This document shows positions 54,213 through 62,942 of a DNA stretch of 64,000 nucleotides, in pieces. Location of the stretch: assembly GCF_002749975.1 (NCBI RefSeq), contig NZ_PEIG01000012.1, forward strand, positions 1 to 64,000, in the 5' to 3' direction. How positions within the stretch are numbered: position 1 is the stretch's first letter; every line of letters begins with the position of its first letter. This stretch comes from Gloeocapsopsis sp. IPPAS B-1203 (GTDB taxonomy: Bacteria; Cyanobacteriota; Cyanobacteriia; Cyanobacteriales; Chroococcidiopsidaceae). The notes beneath the pieces are model-generated. The model was given only the letters and a program-made list of their open reading frames with translations, made no database searches and had not been told where the DNA came from. A program made the translations under genes and the position numbers.

Positions 54213-54309
54213 CACGGCGCTCGATCGAACGCTTCAGGGCGGTCACCTCTGTTCCGTTCTTCACACCAACAGGCACCCTGAAGCGTCGCTCAGCTTTGAT
54301 CCGTTAGCT
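54207..54309 (+). other. attC recombination site
   Basis: R'' is GCCTAAC (54207-54213) and R' is GTTAGCT (54303-54309; one base off the GTTRRRY consensus). Between them ACGCTTCAGGG (54229-54239) and CCCTGAAGCGT (54276-54286) form a perfect 11-bp inner stem with an imperfect spacer region outside it. Length 103 bp is within the attC range. Confidence 0.65.
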
Positions 54310-54500
54310 CACGTTAAGAAGCAACCTCCAGATTTTGATGAACGTCGTAAATCCATGAGAAGTGGTTCAACCGGAAGAAGAACTAAGTCCTGAGATTGTT
54401 GCCTGTTTTCAGCAGCGTATTCGTGATGCTTCAAAAGCTTGAGGGTGTAAGCGACGAACGCTCACAAGTCGCTGCACCGGAACGCCGCAGGTTGGTCAGT

Positions 54501-55586
54501 TCAGTTGCCAAGATTATCTATGACAGGTGAAGTGACACGTTCCATTTCCAAAAGTGCTTGTTTCCGAGACACACCCCAGCGATACCCTCCTAATCCACCA
54601 GCTTTGGGTAATACCCGATGACATGGAATAATTAAAGCAACAGGGTTTGTTGCACACGCACGCGCTACTGCACGAACTGCGGTTGGATGCCCAATTGAAC
54701 ACGCAACATCACTGTAACTAACGGTTGTACCGAGGGGAATTTGCTTCAGTGCTTCCCAAACTTGAATTTGAAATGCAGTAGCTTTGACATCGTAGGGAAG
54801 TTCTGGTAAAGGTAATTTACCACTGAGATAGTTTACTAAAACCTGAATCCATTCTTGCAATTCATCGTCTGCTCGCTGCAGCAATGCGTGGCAAAATTCA
54901 TTGTGAAGTTCGTTCTCTAATTTTGCGAGATCGTCGCCAAGTTTTACACTACATATTCCCTGCTTGGTAGCTGCAATTGTTAAATAACCTAGAGGCGAGT
55001 TCGCGCTTGCATAGAGAATTTCTTCACCTCTCCCATGTTGCTTGTATCTAGCAGGAGTCATTCCGAGTTTTTGGAGTGCTTTTTCATAAAGGCGACTACT
55101 TGAACCATAGCCTACTTCATAAAGCGCATCAGTAATTGCTGTACCTTGCTGGAGATGTTGTTTCAATCGTTCTCTTCTTTGAGCATTTCCGTACTCAAAG
55201 GGCGTAACACCAATAGTTTGCTTAAATACTTTCTGAAAATGAGTGGGACTCATGGCTACTTGAGTACTCAGTTCAGTTAATGTAGGAATGCAATCGCTTT
55301 GTGATTCAATATAACGACAGGCTGACAAGATTTTGTCAATGGTAGGCGCGAGTACTTTTTGCGGTTGACATCGCTTACAAGGACGAAACCCTTGTGCTTC
55401 TGCTGCTGGCGCAGATTGAAAAATTGTCACTTGGCTGCGGTTTGGTTTGCGACTAGGGCAGCTAGGACGACAATAAATTTTCGTAGAGCGTACGCCGTAG
55501 AAAATTTTGCCATCAAACTGCGAGTCCCGACTTAAGATTGCTTGCCAGATTTCTTCTGAAAAATCTAACTGTGCTGATTTCATCAT
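54501..55586 (-). CDS. ada: Ada: methylphosphotriester/O6-methylguanine repair and regulator
   Basis: A 361-aa bifunctional protein. The N-terminal zinc site has Cys39, Cys43, Cys70 and Cys73 (YCRPSCPSRKP and FRPCKRCQP); Cys39 accepts methyl from phosphotriesters. An AraC-type domain follows (MSPTHFQKVFKQTIGVTPFEY). The C-terminal MGMT domain has the acceptor Cys322 in IIPCHRVL and GLGGYRWG. It repairs alkylated DNA and activates the adaptive response. It is the last gene of a three-gene minus-strand operon. Confidence 0.95.
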   Translation of the reverse strand: MMKSAQLDFSEEIWQAILSRDSQFDGKIFYGVRSTKIYCRPSCPSRKPNRSQVTIFQSAPAAEAQGFRPCKRCQPQKVLAPTIDKILSACRYIESQSDCIPTLTELSTQVAMSPTHFQKVFKQTIGVTPFEYGNAQRRERLKQHLQQGTAITDALYEVGYGSSSRLYEKALQKLGMTPARYKQHGRGEEILYASANSPLGYLTIAATKQGICSVKLGDDLAKLENELHNEFCHALLQRADDELQEWIQVLVNYLSGKLPLPELPYDVKATAFQIQVWEALKQIPLGTTVSYSDVACSIGHPTAVRAVARACATNPVALIIPCHRVLPKAGGLGGYRWGVSRKQALLEMERVTSPVIDNLGN

Positions 55587-55592
55587 GATTGG

Positions 55593-56081
55593 CTACGAGT
55601 GAAACTCATTACTACCTGGAATTGAGATATCTAACTGATAGTGATAAAATGCCTCATCTTTTATGTAACCTGCTTTTTCGTACAACTTTTGCGCTGGATA
55701 GTTGTCAATTGCGGTTGCAAGCATCAGCCGCTTTGCCTTAGTGCGTATTGCGAAGTCTTTCGCTGCATTTAATAGTGCTATACCTATGCCTTGATTTCTA
55801 AATTTTGGCAGTACAAACAGATCGTTGAGTATCCAAGTGCGTTGCATCGCGACTGATGAAAATGAAGGATACAGTTGGGTAAAACCTAAACACTCAGAAG
55901 GGTTATATTGAGTAACAGCGATGAAAACTACAGAATCTTCCTTCACTAATCGCTCGTATAAAAAATTACGCACCTGGATTAAGTCGGCTGTTTGTCCATA
56001 GAACTGACGGTAGCTATTAAACAAAGGTGCAACGAGTTCAATATGAGTAGAATTGGCTTGAATGACGTTGAATTGGTTCAT
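55593..56081 (-). CDS. GNAT-family N-acetyltransferase
   Basis: A 162-aa GNAT enzyme. The acetyl-CoA motif is seen in LNDLFVLPKFRNQGIGIALLNAA, followed by LMLATAIDNYPAQKLYEKAGYI. The substrate is unknown. It overlaps the EamA gene by 4 nt (ATGA) and precedes ada by 6 bp, so the three are translationally linked. Confidence 0.88.
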   Translation of the reverse strand: MNQFNVIQANSTHIELVAPLFNSYRQFYGQTADLIQVRNFLYERLVKEDSVVFIAVTQYNPSECLGFTQLYPSFSSVAMQRTWILNDLFVLPKFRNQGIGIALLNAAKDFAIRTKAKRLMLATAIDNYPAQKLYEKAGYIKDEAFYHYQLDISIPGSNEFHS

Positions 56082-56962
56082 GACTTACGCTTGCTGATTT
56101 TTGTTAACAGTCTGCCATCAATTGCTACAAGCCCAACAAAAATTAATGCCATACCTGCGATCGCATTCCACGTCAGCTGCTCATTTAAGATAAATACACC
56201 AAGCAGCAGTGCACTGATGGGAATCAAAAAGGTAACTAGCAAAAGATTCGTTGCACCGACAGCGGCTAAGAGATGAAAATAAATTAAATAGGCGATCGCA
56301 GTACTCAGTAACGCTAATCCTAATAAAGCACTCCAAGTAACAACGCTGATTTTAAAAGACCAATCCCAAACAAGTGTTAATGGTAACATCATCGTTGTTG
56401 TACCAATAAGCATTCCTGCGGCAGTAACGACAGGTGATAATTTCCTAAATCGTCGTCCATAGATTCCTGCAAAGCTATAGGAAATGGCAGCACCGAGAAT
56501 GGCAAATTGTCCTATACTCTGGGGGTTTAGCTCGTATAATACTTCTGAACCGATTAACACGATCGCACCACACAGCCCTAGTAAAACTCCTATCAGGCGA
56601 TTTAATGTTAAACGTTCATCGTGTGTAAAGTGCGCTAGCACTACAGTAAATACTGGAGTCGTAGCATTGAGAATAGCTGCTAAACTGCTGTTGATATGTG
56701 TCTGTCCCCAAACAATCAAAGTAAAGGGAATAAGGTTATTTAGCGCACCCATCACTAAAAATGCACCCCAAATTCGCGGCGATGCTGGTATTCGTTGTCC
56801 TTTTATATAAACAACAATCGTCAATGCGATCGCCGCTAAGCCAACACGCGCGAAAACTATTGATAGTGGTTGCAACTCTTGAAGGATTATTTTGATGAAA
56901 AAAAAGGAGCTACCCCACAAAATAGAAAGGATAACAAGGAGCAACCATTCTTTTGTACTCAT
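56078..56962 (-). CDS. EamA/DMT-family transporter
   Basis: A 294-aa membrane protein with ten predicted helices in two EamA repeats: ILWGSSFFFIKIILQELQPL starts the first, and IGQFAILGAAISYSFAGIYG the second. Members export metabolites or drugs. It is the first gene of the EamA-GNAT-ada operon. An exporter and an acetyltransferase with Ada suggests protection from alkylating or toxic compounds, an inference from context. Confidence 0.88.
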   Translation of the reverse strand: MSTKEWLLLVILSILWGSSFFFIKIILQELQPLSIVFARVGLAAIALTIVVYIKGQRIPASPRIWGAFLVMGALNNLIPFTLIVWGQTHINSSLAAILNATTPVFTVVLAHFTHDERLTLNRLIGVLLGLCGAIVLIGSEVLYELNPQSIGQFAILGAAISYSFAGIYGRRFRKLSPVVTAAGMLIGTTTMMLPLTLVWDWSFKISVVTWSALLGLALLSTAIAYLIYFHLLAAVGATNLLLVTFLIPISALLLGVFILNEQLTWNAIAGMALIFVGLVAIDGRLLTKISKRKS

Positions 56963-57094
56963 ATTTGGCGATCATTCATTGCTTTTCTGTGCGATCGCAG
57001 CATAAGATTTTGTTTTGGCTAACTTCTATCCGATACTTGCGCTTAAATTCGCTTGTGATTAAAAGTCACCATTAGTCAATTAGGATTGTGTAGT

Positions 57095-57274
57095 ATGGAA
57101 AAATTTGATGTTGCAGAGTATGTCGATTGCACAGCTTTAATTCTCAACTTAGAAATTAATTCTGAATACCGAGAAAGTGTCATTGCAAATTTTGAAAAAA
57201 TACAAGCGATCGCCCAACTCGTTAACGAATTTCCACTACCAGAAATAGAAGCTTCACCCACCTTTGAACCATGA
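57095..57274 (+). CDS. AtzG-like (DUF4089) small subunit
   Basis: A 59-aa protein starting MEKFDVAEYVDCTALILNLE, followed by YRESVIANFEKIQAIAQLVNEF, the DUF4089/AtzG pattern of a GatC-like helper. It overlaps the amidase gene by 4 nt (ATGA), a strong sign that the products form a complex. ATG at 57095 is preferred to the TTG at 57086. Confidence 0.8.
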   Translation: MEKFDVAEYVDCTALILNLEINSEYRESVIANFEKIQAIAQLVNEFPLPEIEASPTFEP

Positions 57275-58641
57275 ACGATGCTGTTGCAATCGCTGCTGCT
57301 ATCTGTGAAGGTAGACTAAGTGCAGTCGAAGTTGCCCAAACCGCACTCAAACGTATCGCACAATGCCAAGAACTGAACTGTTTTACTGCGATTACCGATG
57401 ACTCGGCTTTGCAGGATGCCCAACAAATTGATGATGCGATCGCATTAGGAAATAACCCAGGTTCGCTTGCTGGAGTTCCCTTCGCTGTCAAAAATTTATA
57501 CGACGTTGCTGGAATCACTACACTTGCAGGTGCAAAAATTAATGCTGAAAATCCACCAGCATCTCAAGATGCTACTGCTGTCGCTAAGTTAAAACAAGCA
57601 GGTGCAGTCTTAGTGGGTACTTTAAATATGGATGAGTACGCCTACGGCTTTGTCACCGAAAATGCACATTATGGTGCGACGCACAATCCCCACGATTTTA
57701 ATCGAGTAGCAGGTGGTTCCTCTGGTGGTTCCGCAGCAGCGGTAGCGGCGAATTTAGTACCCCTCACGCTTGGTACAGATACAAATGGTTCAATTCGCGT
57801 GCCTGCGGCGTTTTGTGGCATATTCGGCTTAAAACCGACGTATGGTAGAGTGTCGCGAGCAGGAGTTGCATTATTTTCTAGTAGTTTAGATCATGCTGGA
57901 CCGTTTGCACGTTCGGTGCGGGATATTGCCACAGTGTTTGATGTCTTGCAAGGCTACGACGATCGCGATCCTGTTTGTACGCAGCGATCGCCTGAATTAT
58001 GTTTACCACAACTCAATCAGAGTATTGAAAATTTACGAATTGCGATCGCCGGAGATTATTTTACGAAAGGTGCTGAGCCTGAAGCAATACAAGCAGTTGA
58101 ACAAGTCGCACAAGCTTTGAATGTTACCAAGTATATTACCATCCCTGAAGCACATCGCGCCCGTGCCGCAGCATTTATCATTACCTCGTGTGAAGGAGCA
58201 AATCTGCATATGGAGAAGTTGCGATCGCGTCCTCAAGATTTCGATTTTGCAACTCGCGATCGCTTTTTAGCTGGGGCATTAATTCCAAGTCATTGGTACA
58301 TTCAAGCACAAAGGTTTCGTCGTTGGTTTCGCGATCGTGTTCGTGAAATTTTCCAAAATGTAGACATTATTCTTGCACCGACAACACCATGTTTTGCACC
58401 TTTAATTGGGCAGAAAACGATGATTTTAGATGGAGAAGAAATTCTCATCCGTCCACATTTAGGACTCTTTACTCAACCACTATCTTTTATTGGTTTACCT
58501 GTTTTATCCGTTCCAATTTATCGTCCTGGGTCATTACCTTTGGGTGTACAGTTAATCGCTGCACCATACAATGAAGCACTAATTTTACGTGTGGCAAATG
58601 TGTTAGAGACAAAAGGCATCATTTCCACTCATACTTCTTGA
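57271..58641 (+). CDS. AtzE-family amidase
   Basis: A 456-aa amidase-signature enzyme. The Ser-cis-Ser-Lys triad is probably Lys74 (GVPFAVKNLYDVAG), Ser150 (VAGGSSGGSAAAV) and Ser174 (GTDTNGSIRVP). Family AtzE hydrolyses 1-carboxybiuret in s-triazine and related nitrogen metabolism, and its heteromer with AtzG matches the upstream gene here. No atzD/atzF/trzD neighbour is visible, so the natural substrate is open. The 3' end overlaps the convergent GNAT gene by 13 bp. Confidence 0.88.
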   Translation: MNDAVAIAAAICEGRLSAVEVAQTALKRIAQCQELNCFTAITDDSALQDAQQIDDAIALGNNPGSLAGVPFAVKNLYDVAGITTLAGAKINAENPPASQDATAVAKLKQAGAVLVGTLNMDEYAYGFVTENAHYGATHNPHDFNRVAGGSSGGSAAAVAANLVPLTLGTDTNGSIRVPAAFCGIFGLKPTYGRVSRAGVALFSSSLDHAGPFARSVRDIATVFDVLQGYDDRDPVCTQRSPELCLPQLNQSIENLRIAIAGDYFTKGAEPEAIQAVEQVAQALNVTKYITIPEAHRARAAAFIITSCEGANLHMEKLRSRPQDFDFATRDRFLAGALIPSHWYIQAQRFRRWFRDRVREIFQNVDIILAPTTPCFAPLIGQKTMILDGEEILIRPHLGLFTQPLSFIGLPVLSVPIYRPGSLPLGVQLIAAPYNEALILRVANVLETKGIISTHTS

Positions 58642-59156
58642 AAAGTAGGTGGGTAGACAACTTTTCCTTTGAATCCCTGATAATTTGTCAGCAGTTTCAC
58701 CATAAAAACATCTTCTGGTACTGGAAAAGGTGACTCGATGCCATAATTAACTGATGGTTGAAAACCAAAACGTGGGTAAAACTGAGGGTGTCCTAAAACA
58801 ATAACTAACGCTTCTCCCATAGTATCCGCAGTTTCTAAACCTACTTGCACAAGTGCGCTACCAATTCCTTGTCTTTGAAATTGAGGAACGACTGCTAAAG
58901 GCGCTAAACTCAACACCCGTAAGGTTTTTTCTCCTATAAGGTCAATATAGCTAAATAAAATGTGACCAACTACAGTATTGTCAACTTCTGCGACAAGGGA
59001 TAACTGCGGAATATAACGATCTGAATGACGAATATTCTTAACTAATTGCGCTTCATTTTCACGTTCAAAAGCTTGAGTGTGAACATTATAAATTGCTGAA
59101 GCGTCTAGTAAGTTTTCACAACGAATCACTTGATAATTAACTCCATAAATATCCAT
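58629..59156 (-). CDS. GNAT-family N-acetyltransferase
   Basis: A 175-aa GNAT enzyme. LSLAPLAVVPQFQRQGIGSALVQVGLE is the acetyl-CoA motif and VIVLGHPQFYPRFGFQPSVNYGI is typical of the YhbS-like subgroup. It overlaps the 3' end of the upstream GNAT gene by 31 nt and is convergent with the amidase gene. Substrate unknown. Confidence 0.88.
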   Translation of the reverse strand: MDIYGVNYQVIRCENLLDASAIYNVHTQAFERENEAQLVKNIRHSDRYIPQLSLVAEVDNTVVGHILFSYIDLIGEKTLRVLSLAPLAVVPQFQRQGIGSALVQVGLETADTMGEALVIVLGHPQFYPRFGFQPSVNYGIESPFPVPEDVFMVKLLTNYQGFKGKVVYPPTFQEV

Positions 59157-59632
59157 TTTGAGTGGTATTCTTCGGGAATTTCACTTTCAGGATATGGCTG
59201 AATACTCTGAAAACCAATTGAATGATAAAGTGCTTGTGCTGCTTTAGCAAAAGGTGCGCAATCCAAACGCAACTTTGAGTAACCTATCTGTTGCGCTTCA
59301 CTAATAATAGCTTGTACTAAAGCCCTACCAACTCCTTTTCTACGATACTCTGGACAAACGTACATTCTTTTGATTTCGCCTACCTCCTCACCAATTTTTC
59401 GTAATCCAGCACACCCGATAAAATTACCGTCATATGCTAACAGGAGTCGTCCTGTTGGTGAAGTAAACTGAGGCATTTTTATAATGTCCTGCTGTAACAG
59501 AACATCTACATCAAAAGTGAGACTAAATTCACGTTGAACAAGTAAATAAGTTGCAGTTAAATTCTCTTCGAGTAATCTATAAATATGTTTTTTATGCTCC
59601 TCAGTTTGCACTTGAGTAATTTTAAGGCTCAT
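59126..59632 (-). CDS. GNAT-family N-acetyltransferase
   Basis: A 168-aa GNAT enzyme. EIKRMYVCPEYRRKGVGRALVQAIISEA carries the acetyl-CoA motif, followed by LRLDCAPFAKAAQALYHSIGFQ. It overlaps the next GNAT gene by 31 nt, so the pair is co-translated. The two GNATs are different in sequence, not a recent duplication. Confidence 0.86.
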   Translation of the reverse strand: MSLKITQVQTEEHKKHIYRLLEENLTATYLLVQREFSLTFDVDVLLQQDIIKMPQFTSPTGRLLLAYDGNFIGCAGLRKIGEEVGEIKRMYVCPEYRRKGVGRALVQAIISEAQQIGYSKLRLDCAPFAKAAQALYHSIGFQSIQPYPESEIPEEYHSKWIFMELIIK

Positions 59633-59693
59633 TAATTCGTATACCAGCTCTAAAAATAAAATAAGTATTTATGCTTTTAACTATATCAAAAAG

Positions 59694-59751
59694 TCCCCCA
59701 TAAGTGGGGAGCCACTGCTTTGCAGAGGTGTCCTCCGTTGCAGCAAGTGGC
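59694..59751. repeat. palindromic repeat related to 53454-53494
   Basis: TCCCC/GGGGA (59694-59710) is followed by GCCACTGC (59711-59718) and GCAGCAAGTGGC (59740-59751) around an AGGTGTCCT core. The GCCACT...AGTGGC frame matches the hairpin inside the MITE-like element at 53442. It lies between the GNAT and COG0523 genes. Confidence 0.55.
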
Positions 59752-59850
59752 GTGGATTTAGGGGCGAGAATATGAAAAAGCACACAGATTGATTCAATAC
59801 AGCATCAACTTTTCTCATGTGCCATTTCTTTATTAGCCTTCTAGAACAAA

Positions 59851-60876
59851 TTACACCAAACATTCATTAAGCTGTTGCTGAACCTCGGCAGTATCTAAAT
59901 GACGCCCGATAAATACTAACTGGTTTTTTGGAGAACTTGACCATTGTTCTGCATTCAAATCGTAGCGAGCACCACTTAGTTGGAAAATATGTCGTAAATC
60001 GCTATCACTGAACCACAAAATACCTTTGGCACGGAAGACATTTTGAGGCATTTGTTGAGTGAGAAATTGCTCAAATTTATGAACATTGAAAGGGCGATCG
60101 CTCTCGAAGGATAATGAAACAAAACCATCGTTTTCGAGATGATGTGAGTGACGATCGCGGTCGTGGTCGTGGTGATGATCGTGGTTGTGATGGTGATGTT
60201 CTTGATGTGCATCGTGAGTATATGTGTCAACTGGCGTCATCCCTATACCGAGAATTAGTGGTAAAGGAACTTGACCATATTGAGTTGGAATAATTCTTGC
60301 TCCTGCTTTAATGTTTCGGATATAAGCTTGTACTTCTTCTAACTTCTGAGAAGACACAAGATCAACTTTATTAAGCAAAATCATATCACCATAGTAAATT
60401 TGCTTGAGTGCAGCTTCACTATTAAAGTGCTCTGGAGTAAATGCTTCAGCATCTACTAACGTGAGGATTGAATCTAGATTCGTTAACTCGCGCAATTCTG
60501 TACCGACAAATGTGAGAATAATTGGTAAAGGATCGGCAATGCCTGTAGTCTCAATCACTAAATAATCAATGCGATTCTCGCGCTCTAAAACTCGATAAAC
60601 AGCATCAACTAATCCATCATTAATTGTGCAACAAATACAACCATTACTGAGTTCCACCATGTCTTCATCTAGTGAAACCAAAAGTTGACTGTCAATATTG
60701 ATATCACCAAATTCATTAACTAAAACAGCAACTTTCAAATCCTTTTTATTCGTTAAAATTTGATTTAACAAAGTTGTTTTACCACTTCCTAAAAAACCAG
60801 TAATAATTGTCACTGGCATTCCCCGCTTAGGAACATTTAAGTTAGATTCAGTTATTTGTGTCATTGAACCTGTCAT
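59851..60876 (-). CDS. COG0523/CobW-family GTPase metallochaperone
   Basis: A 341-aa GTPase. The P-loop is GFLGSGKTT (residues 27-35), the metal-binding motif is CICC (80-83), the GTPase motif is LLNKVD, and a His-rich insertion covers residues 221-246. These traits mark zinc-related COG0523 proteins that deliver metal under starvation. A Zur-like box 24 bp upstream supports that role. A very strong Shine-Dalgarno (AGGAGG) precedes ATG at 60876; an in-frame ATG lies four codons later. Confidence 0.9.
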   Translation of the reverse strand: MTGSMTQITESNLNVPKRGMPVTIITGFLGSGKTTLLNQILTNKKDLKVAVLVNEFGDINIDSQLLVSLDEDMVELSNGCICCTINDGLVDAVYRVLERENRIDYLVIETTGIADPLPIILTFVGTELRELTNLDSILTLVDAEAFTPEHFNSEAALKQIYYGDMILLNKVDLVSSQKLEEVQAYIRNIKAGARIIPTQYGQVPLPLILGIGMTPVDTYTHDAHQEHHHHNHDHHHDHDRDRHSHHLENDGFVSLSFESDRPFNVHKFEQFLTQQMPQNVFRAKGILWFSDSDLRHIFQLSGARYDLNAEQWSSSPKNQLVFIGRHLDTAEVQQQLNECLV

Positions 60877-60900
60877 AGGCTCCCTCCTGTAATCTGGCTT

Positions 60901-60915
60901 TAATAATGATTATCA
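60901..60915 (-). promoter_or_regulatory. Zur/Fur-type box upstream of COG0523 gene
   Basis: TAATAATGATTATCA is a 7-1-7 inverted repeat with one mismatch, close to the TGATAAT-N-ATTATCA form of Fur-family (Zur) sites. It lies 24 bp before the start of the metallochaperone gene, where a repressor would block transcription when zinc is plentiful. Confidence 0.65.
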
Positions 60916-61020
60916 TTTTAACTGGTGAGAGTTGTTTGAGAAGAATATCGCCTGTGGGCTAGTATCCTTAATGCGGTAGTTAATGCTAGAAATGAGAACT
61001 GTTGTGTGTATTGGAAATGT

Positions 61021-61749
61021 ATGATTGTTAATCCTACCCGTCATGGCTGGGAAATTATCTATCACCGCGCCCATGCGTTGCTTGCAGCCCAAATTGGTGG
61101 ACAATGGCAAAGAAAAAACGCTCCTATCAGGTTATATGAGACAATTGCAGCAATTTCTCATCACGATGACTTAGAAAAAGAGTGGGAAGAAAAGAATCTC
61201 ACTCCAGCAGGCGCGCCAATGGACTTTACACTCGATCCGGAAACATCGTATGATGAATTACGCAAACATTTAGAAAAAGCATTGTATCGCGGGCGTTGGG
61301 TTGCATTGCTTAATTCAATGCATATGAATCGTTTACAAGAAGGTAAGCGTTCAGAATCATCTGAGGCTGCTAACTTTTTAGATGAGCAATTAAAGAACCA
61401 ACAGCAGTGGTGTAAAGAATTAGGTATTTCTAAACAAGATGCAGATGATGCGTATGCATTTATGCAGTGGTGCGATCGCTTATCATTGATCCTTTGTCAA
61501 AGAGAACTTCCCGCCGATAATCGCGCATTAGAAATCAGTAAAGCACATGATGGACAGCGTTACGATATCATGCAACTTGATGATGGCTTTGTGACAGTAA
61601 TGCCGTGGTGCTTTGAGGATAAGCGTTTTACAGTTAATGTAGAAGCCTCCGATCTCGATCAAGTCAAATTTGATGACAATGCGAGCTTGGTTAAAGCCTT
61701 AAAATCTGCGCCGCGTCGAATCATCGAGTGGACATTTGTCAAGTCGTAA
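61021..61749 (+). CDS. DUF3891 family protein
   Basis: A 242-aa soluble protein starting MIVNPTRHGWEIIYHRAHAL. DUF3891 motifs seen are AAISHHDDLEKEWEEK, WVALLNSMHMNRLQEGK and FMQWCDRLSLILCQRELP. The conserved His-His-Asp and later Cys/Asp suggest a metal-dependent fold, perhaps HD-like, but function is unknown. ATG at 61021 is preferred to the earlier start at 61006. It is divergent from the COG0523 gene. Confidence 0.75.
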   Translation: MIVNPTRHGWEIIYHRAHALLAAQIGGQWQRKNAPIRLYETIAAISHHDDLEKEWEEKNLTPAGAPMDFTLDPETSYDELRKHLEKALYRGRWVALLNSMHMNRLQEGKRSESSEAANFLDEQLKNQQQWCKELGISKQDADDAYAFMQWCDRLSLILCQRELPADNRALEISKAHDGQRYDIMQLDDGFVTVMPWCFEDKRFTVNVEASDLDQVKFDDNASLVKALKSAPRRIIEWTFVKS

Positions 61750-62009
61750 TAAGTTTCCTACGCCTTACTCATATCTTCGAGCAGAAGGTATCAATTTAAC
61801 TGTATTTTTATATCAAAATAGTAGCTAGCAAGAGGAACCAACATAAGTAAATTACTTTCTCTTGCTATTTTTTTAGCATCTTATCGCTTTGACTTGAAGT
61901 ACTAAGAGTACAATCCGATACTGCTCATGATCAGTAAGTGATTGAAAATAAGCGTAACTTAGAGGCTGTTGATAGTTGATAGCTCAACAATTCACGATTA
62001 ACTATAAAA

Positions 62010-62942
62010 ATGCAGATTCCAATTATTGATTTTCAGCCATTCACTGAAGGCGATTCAGCAACACGACAAGCTGTAGCACAACAGATTTATCAAGCTTGTC
62101 ATGAAATCGGATTTATGTATCTCAAAAATCCAGGAATATCTCCGCAGCAGATTGAAGCTTTATTCAATCAGTCAAAGTTTTTTTTCAATCTCCCTTTAGA
62201 AGTCAAGCAGCAGTTAGCTTGGAGTGATAAAGTCAGTAATCGCGGTTATGTCGGAGTTGAAAGAGAACGCCTCGATCCTGATAAACCTGGAGATCTCAAA
62301 GAGGCATTCAATGTCGGTAAAGAAGTCAAAAGTTATGATGTTGCTCCTGGCATGATAGTTAATAAATGGCTTCCTGATCAAGAAGATTTTCAAAGTGATG
62401 TTTTAGCTTTTTGGGATACTTGTTGCCAAGTTACAGAGCAAGTTTTACAAGCATTTGCGATCGCCCTACAAGTACCAGAAGACTTTTTTGCCACAAAGCA
62501 CGATCAACAAAATCATACATTACGACTTTTGCATTATCCACCAATAGCAAAACTACCAAAATTAGGGCAAGTCCGTGCGGGGGCACATTCTGACTATGGC
62601 AGTATTACACTTTTATTTCAAGATCAAATTGGAGGATTAGAAGTCCAAACCAAAGACAGCGAGTGGATTTTAGCACCAGCAATTCCTGATACAGTTGTCG
62701 TCAACACAGGAGATTTGATGCAGCGGTGGACAAATCATGTTTTCTGTTCTACCAAACATCGAGTTATGATTCCAACAGATGAACGGATAGAGCGATCGCG
62801 CTATTCTGTTGCCTTCTTCTGTCATCCAAACCATGATGCAGAGATTGCTTGTCTTCCTTGTTGTAGTTTAGAAAATCCAGCAATTTATCCACCAATTTCT
62901 GCTGGAGATCATTTACTTAGCCGCCTGCAAGCAACTTATTAG
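62010..62942 (+). CDS. isopenicillin N synthase-like 2OG-Fe(II) dioxygenase
   Basis: A 310-aa non-heme iron oxygenase. Fe ligands are His193 and Asp195 (GAHSDYG) and His250 (CSTKHRV); Arg264 and Ser266 (RYSVAFF) bind 2-oxoglutarate. The N-terminal DIOX_N region begins IPIIDFQPF. The substrate is unknown. The stop overlaps the convergent lycopene cyclase gene by 4 bp. Confidence 0.9.
   Translation: MQIPIIDFQPFTEGDSATRQAVAQQIYQACHEIGFMYLKNPGISPQQIEALFNQSKFFFNLPLEVKQQLAWSDKVSNRGYVGVERERLDPDKPGDLKEAFNVGKEVKSYDVAPGMIVNKWLPDQEDFQSDVLAFWDTCCQVTEQVLQAFAIALQVPEDFFATKHDQQNHTLRLLHYPPIAKLPKLGQVRAGAHSDYGSITLLFQDQIGGLEVQTKDSEWILAPAIPDTVVVNTGDLMQRWTNHVFCSTKHRVMIPTDERIERSRYSVAFFCHPNHDAEIACLPCCSLENPAIYPPISAGDHLLSRLQATY

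Larger units (their letters stand above)
53793..54309 (+). mobile_element. solitary integron-type gene cassette
   Basis: The left edge is GTTAGGC (53793-53799), a perfect R'-type recombination site. One ORF follows and its stop codon overlaps the R''-type site GCCTAAC (54207-54213). The attC site closes at GTTAGCT (54303-54309). The unit between crossover points is about 510 bp, clearly richer in GC than its surroundings and free of GCGATCGC. No integron integrase is in the window, so it is a lone cassette (CALIN-like or a single off-site insertion). Confidence 0.68.

Noticed and set aside
54359-54442. plus-strand fragment encoding EVVQPEEELSPEIVACFQQR and ending DASKA
   Set aside because: Looks like the C-terminus of a small antitoxin-type protein, but there is no start and too little sequence to name it.
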